A stretch of DNA of 64,000 nucleotides from Takakia lepidozioides (taxonomy: Eukaryota; Streptophyta; Takakiopsida; Takakiales; Takakiaceae). Numbering within the stretch: the stretch's first letter is position 1; each line of letters opens with the position of its first letter. Position numbers and translations under genes: made by a program. Of the stretch, positions 9,847 through 21,812 are shown one piece after another. The DNA is taken from assembly GCA_030704615.1 (NCBI GenBank), contig CM060732.1:37801053-37865052 (forward strand), given 5' to 3'. The notes below the pieces were generated by a model that saw nothing but the letters and a program-made list of their open reading frames with translations, was not told the DNA's origin and searched no databases.

Positions 9847-12800
9847 ATGTCGCTCCCCATGTACGCCGCTGCTGTAGAAACTGCGGCGGTCGGGGCTATG
9901 GTTTCTGTGGTGGGAAGCTACACACTTGATATGTTGTTAAATAAAGACCAACGGGCCCAGCATAAGGAGCAGTGTGCGGAGCGGCTGAGACTGCATGACA
10001 GACATGAAGTAGAGTACGCAGAACAGGCTATTCTGGCGAACCTAGATTGGGGCATCGATTCAGTGGAGGAAGCTATCAACTCCTCAGATCCAGAGACACG
10101 GAGTGCACGCCTTGAGTACGCTCAAAAGATGCTTCAGGTGATTACACTCTGCCCAGCTCAATCTGTACACTCCCCTCTTCTTGAGGTAGCTTGATTTAAT
10201 TAGCGCCCAAGATGGAAGCTCGAGTGCAGTCTAATCTGCGCTGGATGGGTGATGTGTAGAAGCAAGTCTGATCATCGCTCTGCAAGCGGCGGAAGTCGGT
10301 CGCTGATCTCAGGAATTGAACTAAGTTATATATGTACAGTAACTCAGTTGTTCTGCAAATCTCTTGATCAAATTTGGTGGGTTGATCTACCTAGGTGTGC
10401 GTACTTTTAGACAGTCGGTCAACAACTGCAGGAGTATCCAATTGCTACCTCTCAGCGTGGGCACACCTTAACCTGGCCTTTGTGTGGAAGCTCCGTAACA
10501 ATGATCAGCAGGCTACCAAGCACATACTCGAGATGTTTCTAGTGGACCCTTCGTGCTCTCGTGTGGACCTTGCTCCCAGGTTGTGGGAACACCTCTTCCT
10601 TCCTCATCTTACAAGTATTCTAGCGTGGTACTCTGAGCAGCGGCTAGTTGTTTTGCGAGGGACTTCAGTTACGCAAGAACAGACTCGTCAGGGACCGGAT
10701 GGTGACCGTTTCTCCATGGATGATCCATACCCAGAAATGAATGCCAAGAACTTGAATCTTATGAGCGGGGAGAAAGCCACAATGCTCCAAGAGCTGGAAA
10801 AGCTGTATCTGGATTCTTTGGACGAAAATACGCGCCAGTATGCACGCTACTACAAGGATTGGTTGCACTCTGATCTCGGCTACAATAAGAGTTCACGGGG
10901 AATGGGCATGCCTCTCATGCCGATTGCCGAGCCGCCCATGACTCCAGTGCATGAAATTCAAAATGTCTCTGACCTCTTTCGAGGCATTCGAGCGATCGAC
11001 AGATCGACAGGTCCGTACCCTATGAGGGAGCCACCAGTCACCAATCACGGCACCTCCTTTTCTTCGACTAGCTCCCCCTCGCCAATTATTCTCAGAGATT
11101 CAAACGGGTCTTCGTCGAAAGAGCCCGAGGCGCCATCTAAGCTGGGGTGAGTAATCTCACCAAGGATCGACATTCTCGATTATCTAGAATTTCATTAATT
11201 TGTGTAACTCACTCGAGAATTCACCACCTGCTTGACCTAGAAATACATTTCGAGAGGTCAGAAAGGCTTTGCGCATTGGATCTTCTCAACTCCATTCATA
11301 TAACTATTCGGCCTCACAATCCGGCCCACAGGAAGGTCTGCGCTAGACTTAGTGCCAGTCAGCAGTCCACAACCTACTGCATGCTCAGGCTGCGTTCAAG
11401 TAAATCGTCCTAAGTGTGATTTTACAACCCACGAGTTGGGTCTACATAAACTGCTAAGTAGGTTTGAGCTTCTGATTGATGCAGGCAAAGCCCATTGTTG
11501 CTTCCTTCAAGTGGGAGAGCCAGTGACAACAGTACTACTGTCAGCTTTCTGCAAAGTTGTAATAATGTATGAGCCTCGAAGCACCACCCAAGTCCATCGA
11601 TCTAGAGACTAGAGTCTATATATGTGTATTATGTATATCTCTAATTTATGGTAACACCTCTTCTTGCTGGAGAGTTGTACAGATGGGTGCTCGTCCAGGG
11701 GCAAAACATTCTCGAGAAAACATGTATGTGTGCAATATTGATCTGAAGTGTAAGCATAGAACTTGCACGCACATGTACAGAACATATCCATGGTACTAAC
11801 AGTACAGTTTCGGGCTATATAAGTAACTTGTATTCGCAGTTATACATCAACTGCCATGAGCTCGTACTAAGTATTTTAATAAGCTCGGAACATTTCAGGC
11901 AGTGTACTATAATAGGCATTCCTCATGACACCTCAGGCATAGAAATGGGATCTAGTTCGACAGGGTCTGAGATTGAGCACCAGCTAGAGATAGTGGCAGC
12001 AGTCGGAATGAGTTCAAGTCGCTTTTATTCGGGCATGTTTTTAAAGTTTGGGATCCAAGTCTGTTGTCTCTAACTGTTAGAATTTGAAGCAGATGAATAG
12101 TAAAGTGTTTTAATACAAGGTCCCTAGAACTGATCCTTCCCCAGCCTTCTGATGTGTTCTTTTACAGCCCGTTTGGGAGGAAGCCCCATCAAGCGTCACC
12201 AGCACCACAGGCGCTGTTGCTCACCCATTTGCCAAAAGTCCGATATCCGACAAATTTGAAAGCCCAGATGCTGTTCAAGCTCGAGTAGTTTTTGACAATG
12301 ACTTAGCTGGATCAGGTACTCTTCATCTTTCGCTCGAAAAAGGGTTCAATTGGAGCACTACATTGGGACCTCCAACAGAAGTCGCCAAAGTCTCTGATCT
12401 GCTGGACCCCTCCAAGTCGGAGAAGCTAAGGGTGGCTGAACCCCCAGAAAGGAAATTGAGTGATAAGCGGCTATATACTGACCATCGCAACTTAGACCCT
12501 CACAGATGTCCATTAGCGTCTGCCGCGCGGCCTATGGCCGACTATAATTCCCCGGATGACTCGGTCCGGTCTGCTATAGTGGAGACAAGAACGTCCGAAT
12601 CTGTCTGGAAAGGAGAGGTTGAGGTAAGCATCTGCACAACTAGTAGTTTCTAGTGCAACATGGATTCGACAATTAGAACAGTTAATTAGCTATAGGTTCC
12701 AGAAGAGGTTTACGTGCAATTTAGATCGTGTTCTAACTACTTTTTACAACTTGTTCAAACCTGTGCCCATGGAGCCGGGCTCACTAAAAATCTAGATACA

Positions 12801-15800
12801 TCTAATTGGTTGCAAGAGCCAGTGCCACCAACACCACAACAAGTCACGGTGCCAGTAGCTGACCCTGTTGTTACTACAGACACAGCATTCTCTCGGGGAC
12901 GAAGCTGATTTTCTGGTGTAGAGCTGATAAGTGGCGTTAGATCTGTGGTCATGAATACAGGAAGATTGCGTGCAAGAAAAACACGTTGTTCTGCTCCCAG
13001 AAGCGTCTGAAGAATTAGCGCGCCCAATCACTCATATCAATCCAGTATCTCCAGAATTACCAAGACTAGAGGGTCCTCAATTTTTAGAGGTAGCAGCTCA
13101 ACACCCTTTCCAAATGATCAGCCCTGAAGCTGACGTCACCAGCACCTTTGCTATCGCTGCAAAGTCTGGCCCTGGATCCTTACAATGCAGGTATTATGCC
13201 CTCTAACATCAAGTAGGATCCATACGTGCAGGGTTCAGGCCAAAATTTGAAAAGTAAATTCTGGATACCAGTTGTAATGCTCTTGTGGGTTTGTACATAG
13301 ACAGTTTACCTAGACTAAATTTGGAATAGGTGAACCAGACTCGGTGAGTATGAAATGATGATCCATGTAACGGAGATATCATGCAACATCTACAACAAAT
13401 GGGTGCTAAAAGTAGGACTTCCTACTCAGGTTGTTCCTTCGAACACTTGCTCCATATATAGCAAACTTAGTTGGTCCGAAGCTCAGGCCGTTAACTGGGT
13501 CCTAAAATCGTTTCCTTTGTGATTGCAGCTCTCCCACCGACTACAGTGAATCAGTCCTGGATGCAGCGCATCTAGACGAGGACCAAGCCAAAGAATCCAG
13601 ACAGTTGCCTCACACTTCAGATGCTGGCCCTGTTGCCGAAATTTCTCAGTGGGCTGAAATGGTTGAGAGCAACACTTCAAAGCCTCCTAAGGACTTCGTC
13701 TGCCCCATCACAAGCCAGCTCTTCAACGATCCAGTGACCCTTGAGACGGGGCAGACATACGAACGAAGGGCTATTCAAGAGTGGCTAGACCGTGGAAACA
13801 CCACCTGCCCTATCACACGCAAAAAACTGAAAAGCAAAAAGTTGCCAAACACGAACTATGCTCTCCGAATTCTAGTGGCAAGCTGGAAAGATGACTACCC
13901 AGAAACACCAAACGAATACGAGGTGCTTACACACCCTGGCGAAGAGGTACGATCGGAAAGTGAATTATCTCCTTCTCACACATCGCCGACAAGCAACACT
14001 CGCAGTACTAGATCATTCAATTCCGATGCTAGCAAAGGATTACCGACGAAGTCATTTGACTGTCGCCTTTTCGGCCAACGCCCCAAAGATGCTCTCCTAG
14101 CGCCCCTTGATGCCCTGTTGGTGTCTCAGCTGTCTCCTGCGATTTCCACCCTATGTCCCATTGAAGACTTGAGGGAGTGTGAAGCTGCAGTGATAACTAT
14201 AGCAAATGTGTGGCAGGAAACCAAGGGGAATAACAACGTGGAAAATCTTCTGTCAAATGTTGATGTGATCGAGGGATTAATAGAGGTGATGAGGCCATTA
14301 ACTCCACCTGCCATGGACACTTTTGCTGCTCGCTCCTGCTCAACTAGTTTATGTAGCTAGTCTTGTGTAGTATCTTGGTGAATGTCCGAATCCAGGTTTC
14401 TGATCTAGCTATCTGTGGACAATATCAGGTGATGTCAAGATCAAACGAAACAGAGGTGCTGAAGGCTTCAATCTATGTGGTCTCTGAGTTGATGACCAAG
14501 GACGATTTCGCTGGGCGGGCGTACATCCAGGCAGACCCAAAATTAGAATGCCTGGTGGGACTTCTTCGAAGGGGACTGGAGTCTGCTGCTGTCGTTTTAT
14601 ACCAACTCAACCTCTCTATTGGGCAGCTTGCACCCCTTGGTTTGCTGGCTCCTCTTGTCGCTATTGTGGTGAAAGATTCTGCTAGTAGATTCATCGACCC
14701 TGAGCTAGAGGTAAGACCCGAGAGCGGAGAGTCTAACAAATGTTCTCATGCCCTCCGGAGAGAGAAATGAAATGAAATGAAATGAAATGGTGCTATATAA
14801 TGTCCGCGGAAAGAGAGAAAGAAAGAAACTTCAAATTATGTCCACGGCCCGAATCCCAAAGAGCTTCTTTGACAAGCTGGAGTATGACAACGAATTTGTT
14901 GTTCAAAGGAAGAGGGACCTTCGTGAGGCTCAAGTGCTCCAGTAGTGGGACTTGTACCTGGTATAACAATTGGTTCCCGGGCATTCCAGATTTCCTGTAG
15001 AATCTCCAGCCCAAAAGAAGGGAATTGATTGACAGTCAAAACAAAATTGGTACCCTGGGTTAGGCTGGTAGCTCCCTTCACACAAGCATCAATCTGCTGT
15101 GTGTGAGCTGCCAAGCAATTAAACCCCAACAGTGCCAGGGCTCAGGGCTGCAGGCTCAGCCTCGAGTTTTTCAAAAGTTGGTGAAAACAGGTGCAAGACT
15201 ATGTTTAGTAACTTAGCTAAGTACATTTTTTATGACAAATTTATGTTCATTGATGTGTAGCTGGTGATGAAGCCCAAGGCAGCTGCGGTGATTCTACTGG
15301 ACCATCTGGTAACAGGGGACGGCGATACCACGACCAGAATTACAACCTCTCTCACTCTCATTTCGCTCGATGCCGTGTCCGGCCTCATTGACAGGATGGA
15401 TTCCCAAGATATGGAGGAGAGGCTAAGCACAGTCTCGCTCCTGCTTTGTTGCATCCAAGCAGAGGGCCACTGCCGCAATCTCGTAGCCCGTTCCACAAAG
15501 CTGGCCTCTGTTATGGAGCTTCTCCACAATGGGAACAAAAGGGCCCGCATTGTCACCATTTCCTTTCTGTCAGAACTTACCCATCTCAGCAGGTAAGTTG
15601 AACATTACTGTAGATGAAGAGTTCATGCACAATCTATCCACCACTCGACATTAACTAGGTTTACAAACCAAGACTTCACATATTATGGACACTTTGATTG
15701 CCCATCTCTGAACAGATTACATTATGTTTCTGATCAGGAGCTGTAATTTGTGACCCACCGTGCACTGCTGTTGGATCCCCAGGCAGTCAACTGCAATAGC

Positions 15801-18800
15801 AAAAATGCTCAGGCCTGATGTCGAACACCACCATCACCCAACCCATCAGGCTCCATTTTAGAAGGCGAAAGAGTTAACTAGCACTTGCTAAGATTTTAAT
15901 TAGTCTTCAGAGGTATGAAGATGTTATGCAAATTGCAGACCTGTGTGATTTTAATTTTGGAATGTTCAGGAGGTCTTTGAACAACGAGCTCTTACAGTTG
16001 GTGAAAACCGGAGGACTTCTGAGCAGCAGGCATGCGTTGCTAGTTCATCTCCAATCGGCCCCATTGGAGCAACGTCCAGTGGCTGCCGGTCTGTTACTGC
16101 AGCTTGACCTTCTGGTACGACATTTCTTTCCCGGGAGGTTGCTAGGGAATTTCCCTCAATGAAGTCGAGTGCTGGACATGGCTTATACATCAGTCAGCTA
16201 GAAGGGTTCAGTGGGGAGAAAGAAAGAAAGAACCTTTATAACGTCCGTGGACAAGAAGCTCATTGAAAAGCTCATGAGTCCTGATCCGATTAAGGAAAGC
16301 ATGATACAAGGGAAAAGAAGTGGGGCCCCCAAGAAGCAACTTGAACTGGAAAATACGATTCAACTGCTAGAGATTCTCCTTGGAAGGTGGAGACCTCACT
16401 TCGATATGCCGCCAGGCATTTCTATGTCCATAGTGAAACACCTTATAGCTGCACATGAAGGATTGGCTGTACGGAGTCCCCGGATATTCTCTTCTTTTCG
16501 CCCCGCAGGGGAAGGATGAGATTTACTCAATAGAACCAAGAACCCTCCGAGGAGGAAGAAAACAAGGCATGACATGCAACTTTAACGTACCAAGCCCCAA
16601 ATCCCAATTGCAAAAGAGATTATATGTGGGAGGTCCAACAGACAGTGAACTCTTGTTCCAAGGTAGCTCACCCTAAAGAAGCTTTGAATTTGAGCAAACG
16701 TGAAGTCCTTGTTGTACCATTGATCTGCTCTATCTAGTTTTTCGGCATTGTCTTAAATTGTTGTCCAATCGAAACTGATCTTTTTGCACGAGGTGATGAG
16801 CAACTGCCTGTCTCATGACAGGTTGAACCCCGAAAGGGCAGCATATACCGAGAGGAGGCAGTGGAGACGTTTCTAGAAGTGATGACTTGCAAAGAGATCG
16901 ATGGTTCACAAGAGAAAGCAGCAAACACATTGATGGCTCTCCCGGGTCGGTTCTCTTCGTCTGGAGAATCCCTAACCGAGGCATGGCTCCTGAAGACTGC
17001 AGGACTGGAGGAAAGCTCTGAAGCCTGTCTAAGAGAACTCGACCACGGTCCGAACAACGGACAGGTCGCCCCTGAAGATCTGGTAAGTGCAAGGTTTATG
17101 TGTAGCTTGCCCAGAGCTCTATTTCACAGCGGAATCAGCTCAGAAGATCTCGTATCACAAGGTTATTTGACAGAGAACAATACAAGTTCTACGAACTCTT
17201 AATTACGAACTGCAGCTTCGCTTCTAGCTTTTATAATGCGATGGCATGACTTGATCATGTAGGAGGAAGAGGAGAAGGCTGCAACACTGTGGGAGAAAAG
17301 AGTGGCAGAGGCGCTGGTAGAGTATGAATGTGGTGTGATAGTGGAGGCGCTAGGCCAGGGCTTGCAAAGCAAAAAGAAGGAGGTGTCAAGGCCTTGCATG
17401 ATTGCCGCAACTTGGCTCTGTCACATGCTGCTTCAACTGGTCGACACAGGGGCCCGCCAAACTGCGCGCCACTGGTTGCTCACTCCGTTTGTAAAAATTC
17501 TAGAATCTGCCAGCGACCTGCAGGATAAGGTCCTGGCAGGCCTGGCTCTACACAGCTTCATCGCAGATCCAGGTGAAAACTCTATCATTCACACGATGAT
17601 CTTTGTTATATTTGGCAGCGTGAGTAGGGTAGTCATTTGCATATTGATGATCAGCACTTTGTGGCTGAAAGTAAGGGCTGACTTGCTGAGATGTACAGGG
17701 GGGGTGAAGCAGCTTGAGGCCGTCGCCAAAGACATCTGTGGATCACTGAGAGAGATCCGGAAATCAACGTGGACAGCCAAAAAGATCCTACGTGCACTTG
17801 CCAATGTTAACTGCTCACTTACGGTATAGATTCACGCTCAAGTGATCTTTATTTCTGTATTTCATGAAATTTTCTCAAGTGCTGACCAGTAGAGGAGTTC
17901 TGTGGACTCTTCGGACATTCTAAACAACTTAGACATAAGCATCCAGATGGCACCTTGTGGCATTGTGATCTGTAGACCTGTGAGGTTGAAGTTCCCTTCG
18001 TCGAATATCGCGTCATGCTCATGAGAGACAGATCAGCAGACGGTCAGTGATAAAGTGACGAGTCTCCTACGAGTGTCTAATTTGGATCATTGGAGTCTGA
18101 ATTGAACTTGCAGCCGATGCTATGGACGCATGGAGAAGTCACAACAGTGCATTCGTCTGGAAGTAATGGTGATGTGCGCACATTTGCTCTTGGCAAAGGT
18201 CGGCTATTCACTGGCCATGCAGATGGCTCTCTTAAGGTGCACTCAAACGTTGAATCCCCATATTGTTTGCGCAGAATGCTATACTAATTTGTGTATGTAT
18301 CCATTGGGCCGGGGACTGCGAAGGAGACTTACCCTTATTTATGGTAATCGATCTGTTCAATGTGAAGGTGTGGAATGCGAGGACGAGGCTACCGAATCCC
18401 ATGCAAGAGGTAAAGGAGCACACAAAAGCCGTGACATGTTTGGCAGTCTCGACGACGGCAGAGAGGCTTTACAGTGGCTCCCTTGACAGATCTATCCGGG
18501 TAATTATATGCAATTTGACATCTCTACAGTTTTCATTAGAATGAATACCACACACACAGACAGCACACTCGAGTGAATATCAGCTCTCAGATGGATCATA
18601 TACTTGGTAGCCTGTCATTTGACTTCACACAGGCCGTTGCTTATAAAATTGAAGTACTAAAACTCGTGTACACATATAAATTTTTATTTTAAGGCAGGTC
18701 TGGGCAGTGGGATCGGGATCGGATCAGAATATTGCTTGTGTTGCTCATTTCGATATCAAGGATGGGGTACAAGGGCTTGTCGTTCGTGGGCCTATGGCGT

Positions 18801-21800
18801 GCATTATTCCACAAGGGCCCGGCATCCTTAAGGTGTGTTATGTGCAATCCTCATAACCTGTAGGACGAGGAAATCAGTTCTGTGTCTCGGGACTTATCTA
18901 TATAAGACCAAGTTACCGATGCAATGTTGTCTGGACATCCCTTTTTGCCTCTACCGCGCACGACTGTCCTTGAGCTGTCCTTGAGCTAATCAAGTGCCAT
19001 GCAATTGGCAGGCCTAGGAAAAGTAAGAACATTGTCAAAATATTCGAAAATTGCTTTGTATATGATCCGTGCATCAAATAGAGAGAGGAGACATCGACGC
19101 TTGAACATGGGTTGTGGATCATTGCAGGTGCACTATGATGACATTTCTACTAGGCACCTTAATGTGAACAAGCATGTGCAAAGCCTAGCCATTGCTGCTG
19201 ATGGAAAAATCTACTGTGGCTGCACTGATAACAGCATTCAGGTCAGATTCCTTTTAACTATTTTGTCGACTATTTTATCATGGTGCCTCGTATGCATTGA
19301 CTTCCACAGCATGCAACGAAGTGGTGAACAGAGTTTGGACATTGTGCCAATTGACGTGAGCAAACTTGCAGGAATTGGATCCTTCCGGAAGTCCAGTGGT
19401 GACTATTCAACCAGGTGTGAAAACCTTGCTTGCATCGAGAAAGGTGATCTATGCCCTCCAAGTCCACAAGGACTTACTGTACTCCGCAGGATCCATTTCG
19501 GATGGTGTCGTTGCCAAGGTATTTTGACCAAATCCACTGTAGATCTATATAGGAGAATTCAGCAGCATGGAAGATTCATCACATGCATTTGAGAGGAGTC
19601 CCATACGCTGGATTTCGCTCGTTCATTATTCCTTTCTTTGATGTTGCCCTTTTGGCACAATCCCCGGTCTTCCTGCAACGCCATCTCCACATTTTGGAAC
19701 AGTTCTCCAACTATGAGATGCAAGTCAATCTTAGCAAGACCAAGATCATGGTCTTCAATGGCCAGGCTGATCGTAGATTCATCTTCAACCAGCAGGAAAT
19801 TGAGATTGTGAAATCATACCGGTACCTGGGTCTGGTTATCCACTCCCCCAAGTTTCACTTTGCAGCCACTGCACTGGACAGATTGACTAAAGGTAAGGTG
19901 GCCTCCGTCCGCCTTCAGGCCAAATGCAAGCAAATACATCTGCGTCATCCCCCAACCAAAAAGTGGCTGTTTGACACCGTCGTCAGCCCTGCTACCATCT
20001 ATGGTTGTGAGTTCTGGGCACCTGGTGTCCCTGTCTCCTGGTGGGAAAAGAATCTGGAACCATTGCAGTCATCTTTTCTCCAAGCAATGCTTGGCGCCAG
20101 AAGCACAACTCCATCTCAGATCCTAGGTGCGTTCGCATGTGTACCATTGCAATCCGGGCCCTCTTCCGGCTTACAATCTTTCTCCATAGATTACAGGCCC
20201 TTCCACCCAGGGGATCGTGGCAAGGGCCCTCGCAACATCTATGAGGCTCAAAGCTGCAGGTTTGAGGAACTCCTGGTATGCTCGAGTGGACAGTTTATTT
20301 CAACGCAACGGACTCTCTACTGCTTCCCTATTACCAATGAATCCAGATGAGGTGGACATCACATCCAGACATGACCGCAACGGACTCATTAGGAGAGAGC
20401 TTATGGAATTACATGTCAAGAGAACTTGGAAGCTACCCAATCTCACGACAAAGCTCCACTTCTATCGAGAGACATTCTTGGTGCTCCGAGATGATACAAT
20501 CTTGAGACCAAATTACCTTTCAGCATCCTTATCTCCTTCTCTCCTGAGGGCATTGGGGCGGTTCAGGATGGGTTCCCACAACCTACGGATAGAGACTGGC
20601 ATATGGGAAAACCTGCAACGGGAGGACCGCCCAGCTTGCAAAGTGGGAGATTCCACTGTTTATTCAGTGGAACCCAAACTCTCACTGATGTCTTCCACTA
20701 TGAATGCTTGGCGGCCTACCTGCACGAGGCCTTCACCCTTAGACAATCGCTAGAACATTAGTTCTTATTCTTTGGTTCTGGATTTGTTCCTCTCTCATGT
20801 TTTCTTCCATTTGTCCGATAAGCTCTAGGAGCTTTCCGCGAACGTTATAAAGCACCATTTCATTTCATTCTTTTATACACTGGAAACAGCAGACCCATTA
20901 ACAACACCAATGGTCGATTGAAGTCCTTCCAAAGGGTCCAAAGTTCACGAATATATCCTCTTGCATGCTGAGCTTCTAATACTTCGGTGATTGAATGAGA
21001 AGGTGTGGAACCGACTGGACAAATCCATGGTGGGCTCAATCTCTACAACAGCAGAAGTCGGAGCTATTGCGGTCAGCGATGACTTGATTTATCTTGGCCT
21101 AAGCAGCGGTATCATTGAGGTATCAACCATAACTCGACCATCTTCGGAGCATCTCTTCCACCCACGAGTGCTACTGAAGTTGGTTTGAATTTGGGTCACT
21201 GGATCTTGAATTCGATGTGCATACTTGTTGTACCACCGCTTTGTCGAATTGGAACAACGTGAAGTCCACAATTAGTACATTGATCGAGAAACTCTTCAAA
21301 CTTTCTATCACCAATGTTGTTGGGTACTTATTGATCGAGAAACTGTATGCTTCAATGTTGTACAAACCATGCGGTATGAGGTTTTAAAAGAACATCGACA
21401 AACGATTGGCCATAACAAATGCAGATGTGGCTACAAGAGAAACTGGTGAAAGTCTCGCAGTTGACAGTGGGCAGCAAAGTTACGACACTCTTGCTGTATG
21501 AAGACGTACTGTACAGTGGTTCCGAAGATGGCAAAATACGAGTATGTTCGCTCAATCTGCTCTTTTGAATTAATGTGAGAAAACTGTATATGAGACTGCG
21601 TGTGTACGTACAAAGTTCATCATGAAGAAACTACCAAATCGGAAAGGAACGCCATAGCCTCCTCAATTGGTGACTTTGTTCAAAAGAATTGACGAACAAT
21701 GTTCAAGCTGACCATCACGGCAGATTACAAGATGATATTCAAGCATCATATGCTGTCATTCTTACCCAATTCTTGTTCTCATGGATGTATGCAGTACTGG

Positions 21801-21812
21801 ACGGTGCCATAA
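9847..21812 (+). CDS. LIN: E3 ubiquitin ligase LIN/CERBERUS-type (U-box, ARM, WD40)
   Basis: Nineteen exons: 9847-10137, 10395-11146, 12168-12623, 12961-13190, 13529-14285, 14429-14710, 15261-15592, 15970-16114, 16822-17082, 17263-17572, 17699-17823, 18114-18236, 18368-18499, 18698-18832, 19128-19241, 19372-19518, 21003-21119, 21425-21541, 21795-21812. They give about 1,610 residues, near the roughly 1,500 of legume LIN. The order is the LIN N-terminal helical domain, a U-box in exon 5 (DFVCPITSQLFNDPVTL, about residues 628-700), armadillo-like helices in exons 6-11, and WD40 repeats in exons 12-19 (LFTGHADGSLKV, LYSGSLDRSIR, LYSGSEDGKIR). The U-box recruits E2 to ubiquitinate bound targets. 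In legumes LIN acts in root infection by rhizobia and mycorrhizal fungi; family members exist in non-nodulating plants. All junctions are phase-compatible except exon 2 to 3, where a small exon may be missing. Confidence 0.9.
14762..15180. repeat. LINE tail (minus) and repeat family B copy 1 inside LIN intron 6
   Basis: At 14764-14815 the minus strand reads a purine/pyrimidine-rich CTTTCCGCGGACATTATATAGCACC followed by ATTTC repeats, the LINE 3' tail described elsewhere. At 14939-15130 follows a plus-orientation copy of repeat B (CAGTAGTGGGACTT, CACACAAGCATCAAT, TGTGTGTGAGCTGCC), also found at 58912-59075 and inverted at 57484-57575. Confidence 0.75.
16214..16276 (-). repeat. LINE 3' tail copy in LIN intron 8
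   Basis: The minus strand reads GAGCTTCTTGTCCACGGACG, then TTATAAAGG and TTCTTTC repeats. This is a diverged copy of the LINE tail joined to LINE coding sequence at 20812-20870. No longer LINE body was recognised around it. Confidence 0.65.
19545..20872 (+). mobile_element. 5'-truncated LINE inserted in LIN intron 16
   Basis: From 19583 the plus strand encodes the C-terminal part of a non-LTR reverse transcriptase: MQVNLSKTKIMVF, then SYRYLGLVI and a downstream YGCEFWAPG. In another frame comes RFRMGSHNLRIETGIWENL, the conserved tail block of plant LINE polyproteins. The copy ends at 20812-20870 with GAGCTTTCCGCGAACGTTAT, AAAGCACC and ATTTC repeats. The RT palm is missing, as expected of 5' truncation, and frameshifts disable it. 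The insertion lies between LIN exons 16 and 17 in the same orientation as the gene and does not alter an exon. Confidence 0.85.

Noticed and set aside
16211-16519. 102-codon ORF in LIN intron 8
   Set aside because: It begins inside a LINE tail repeat, and LIN exons 8 and 9 join in phase without it.
19250-19371. Micro-exon around 19330-19355 (VWTLCQLT) in LIN
   Set aside because: The frame looked WD40-like, but direct joining of 19241 to 19372 already gives the expected SIQ-ELDPSG transition in phase.
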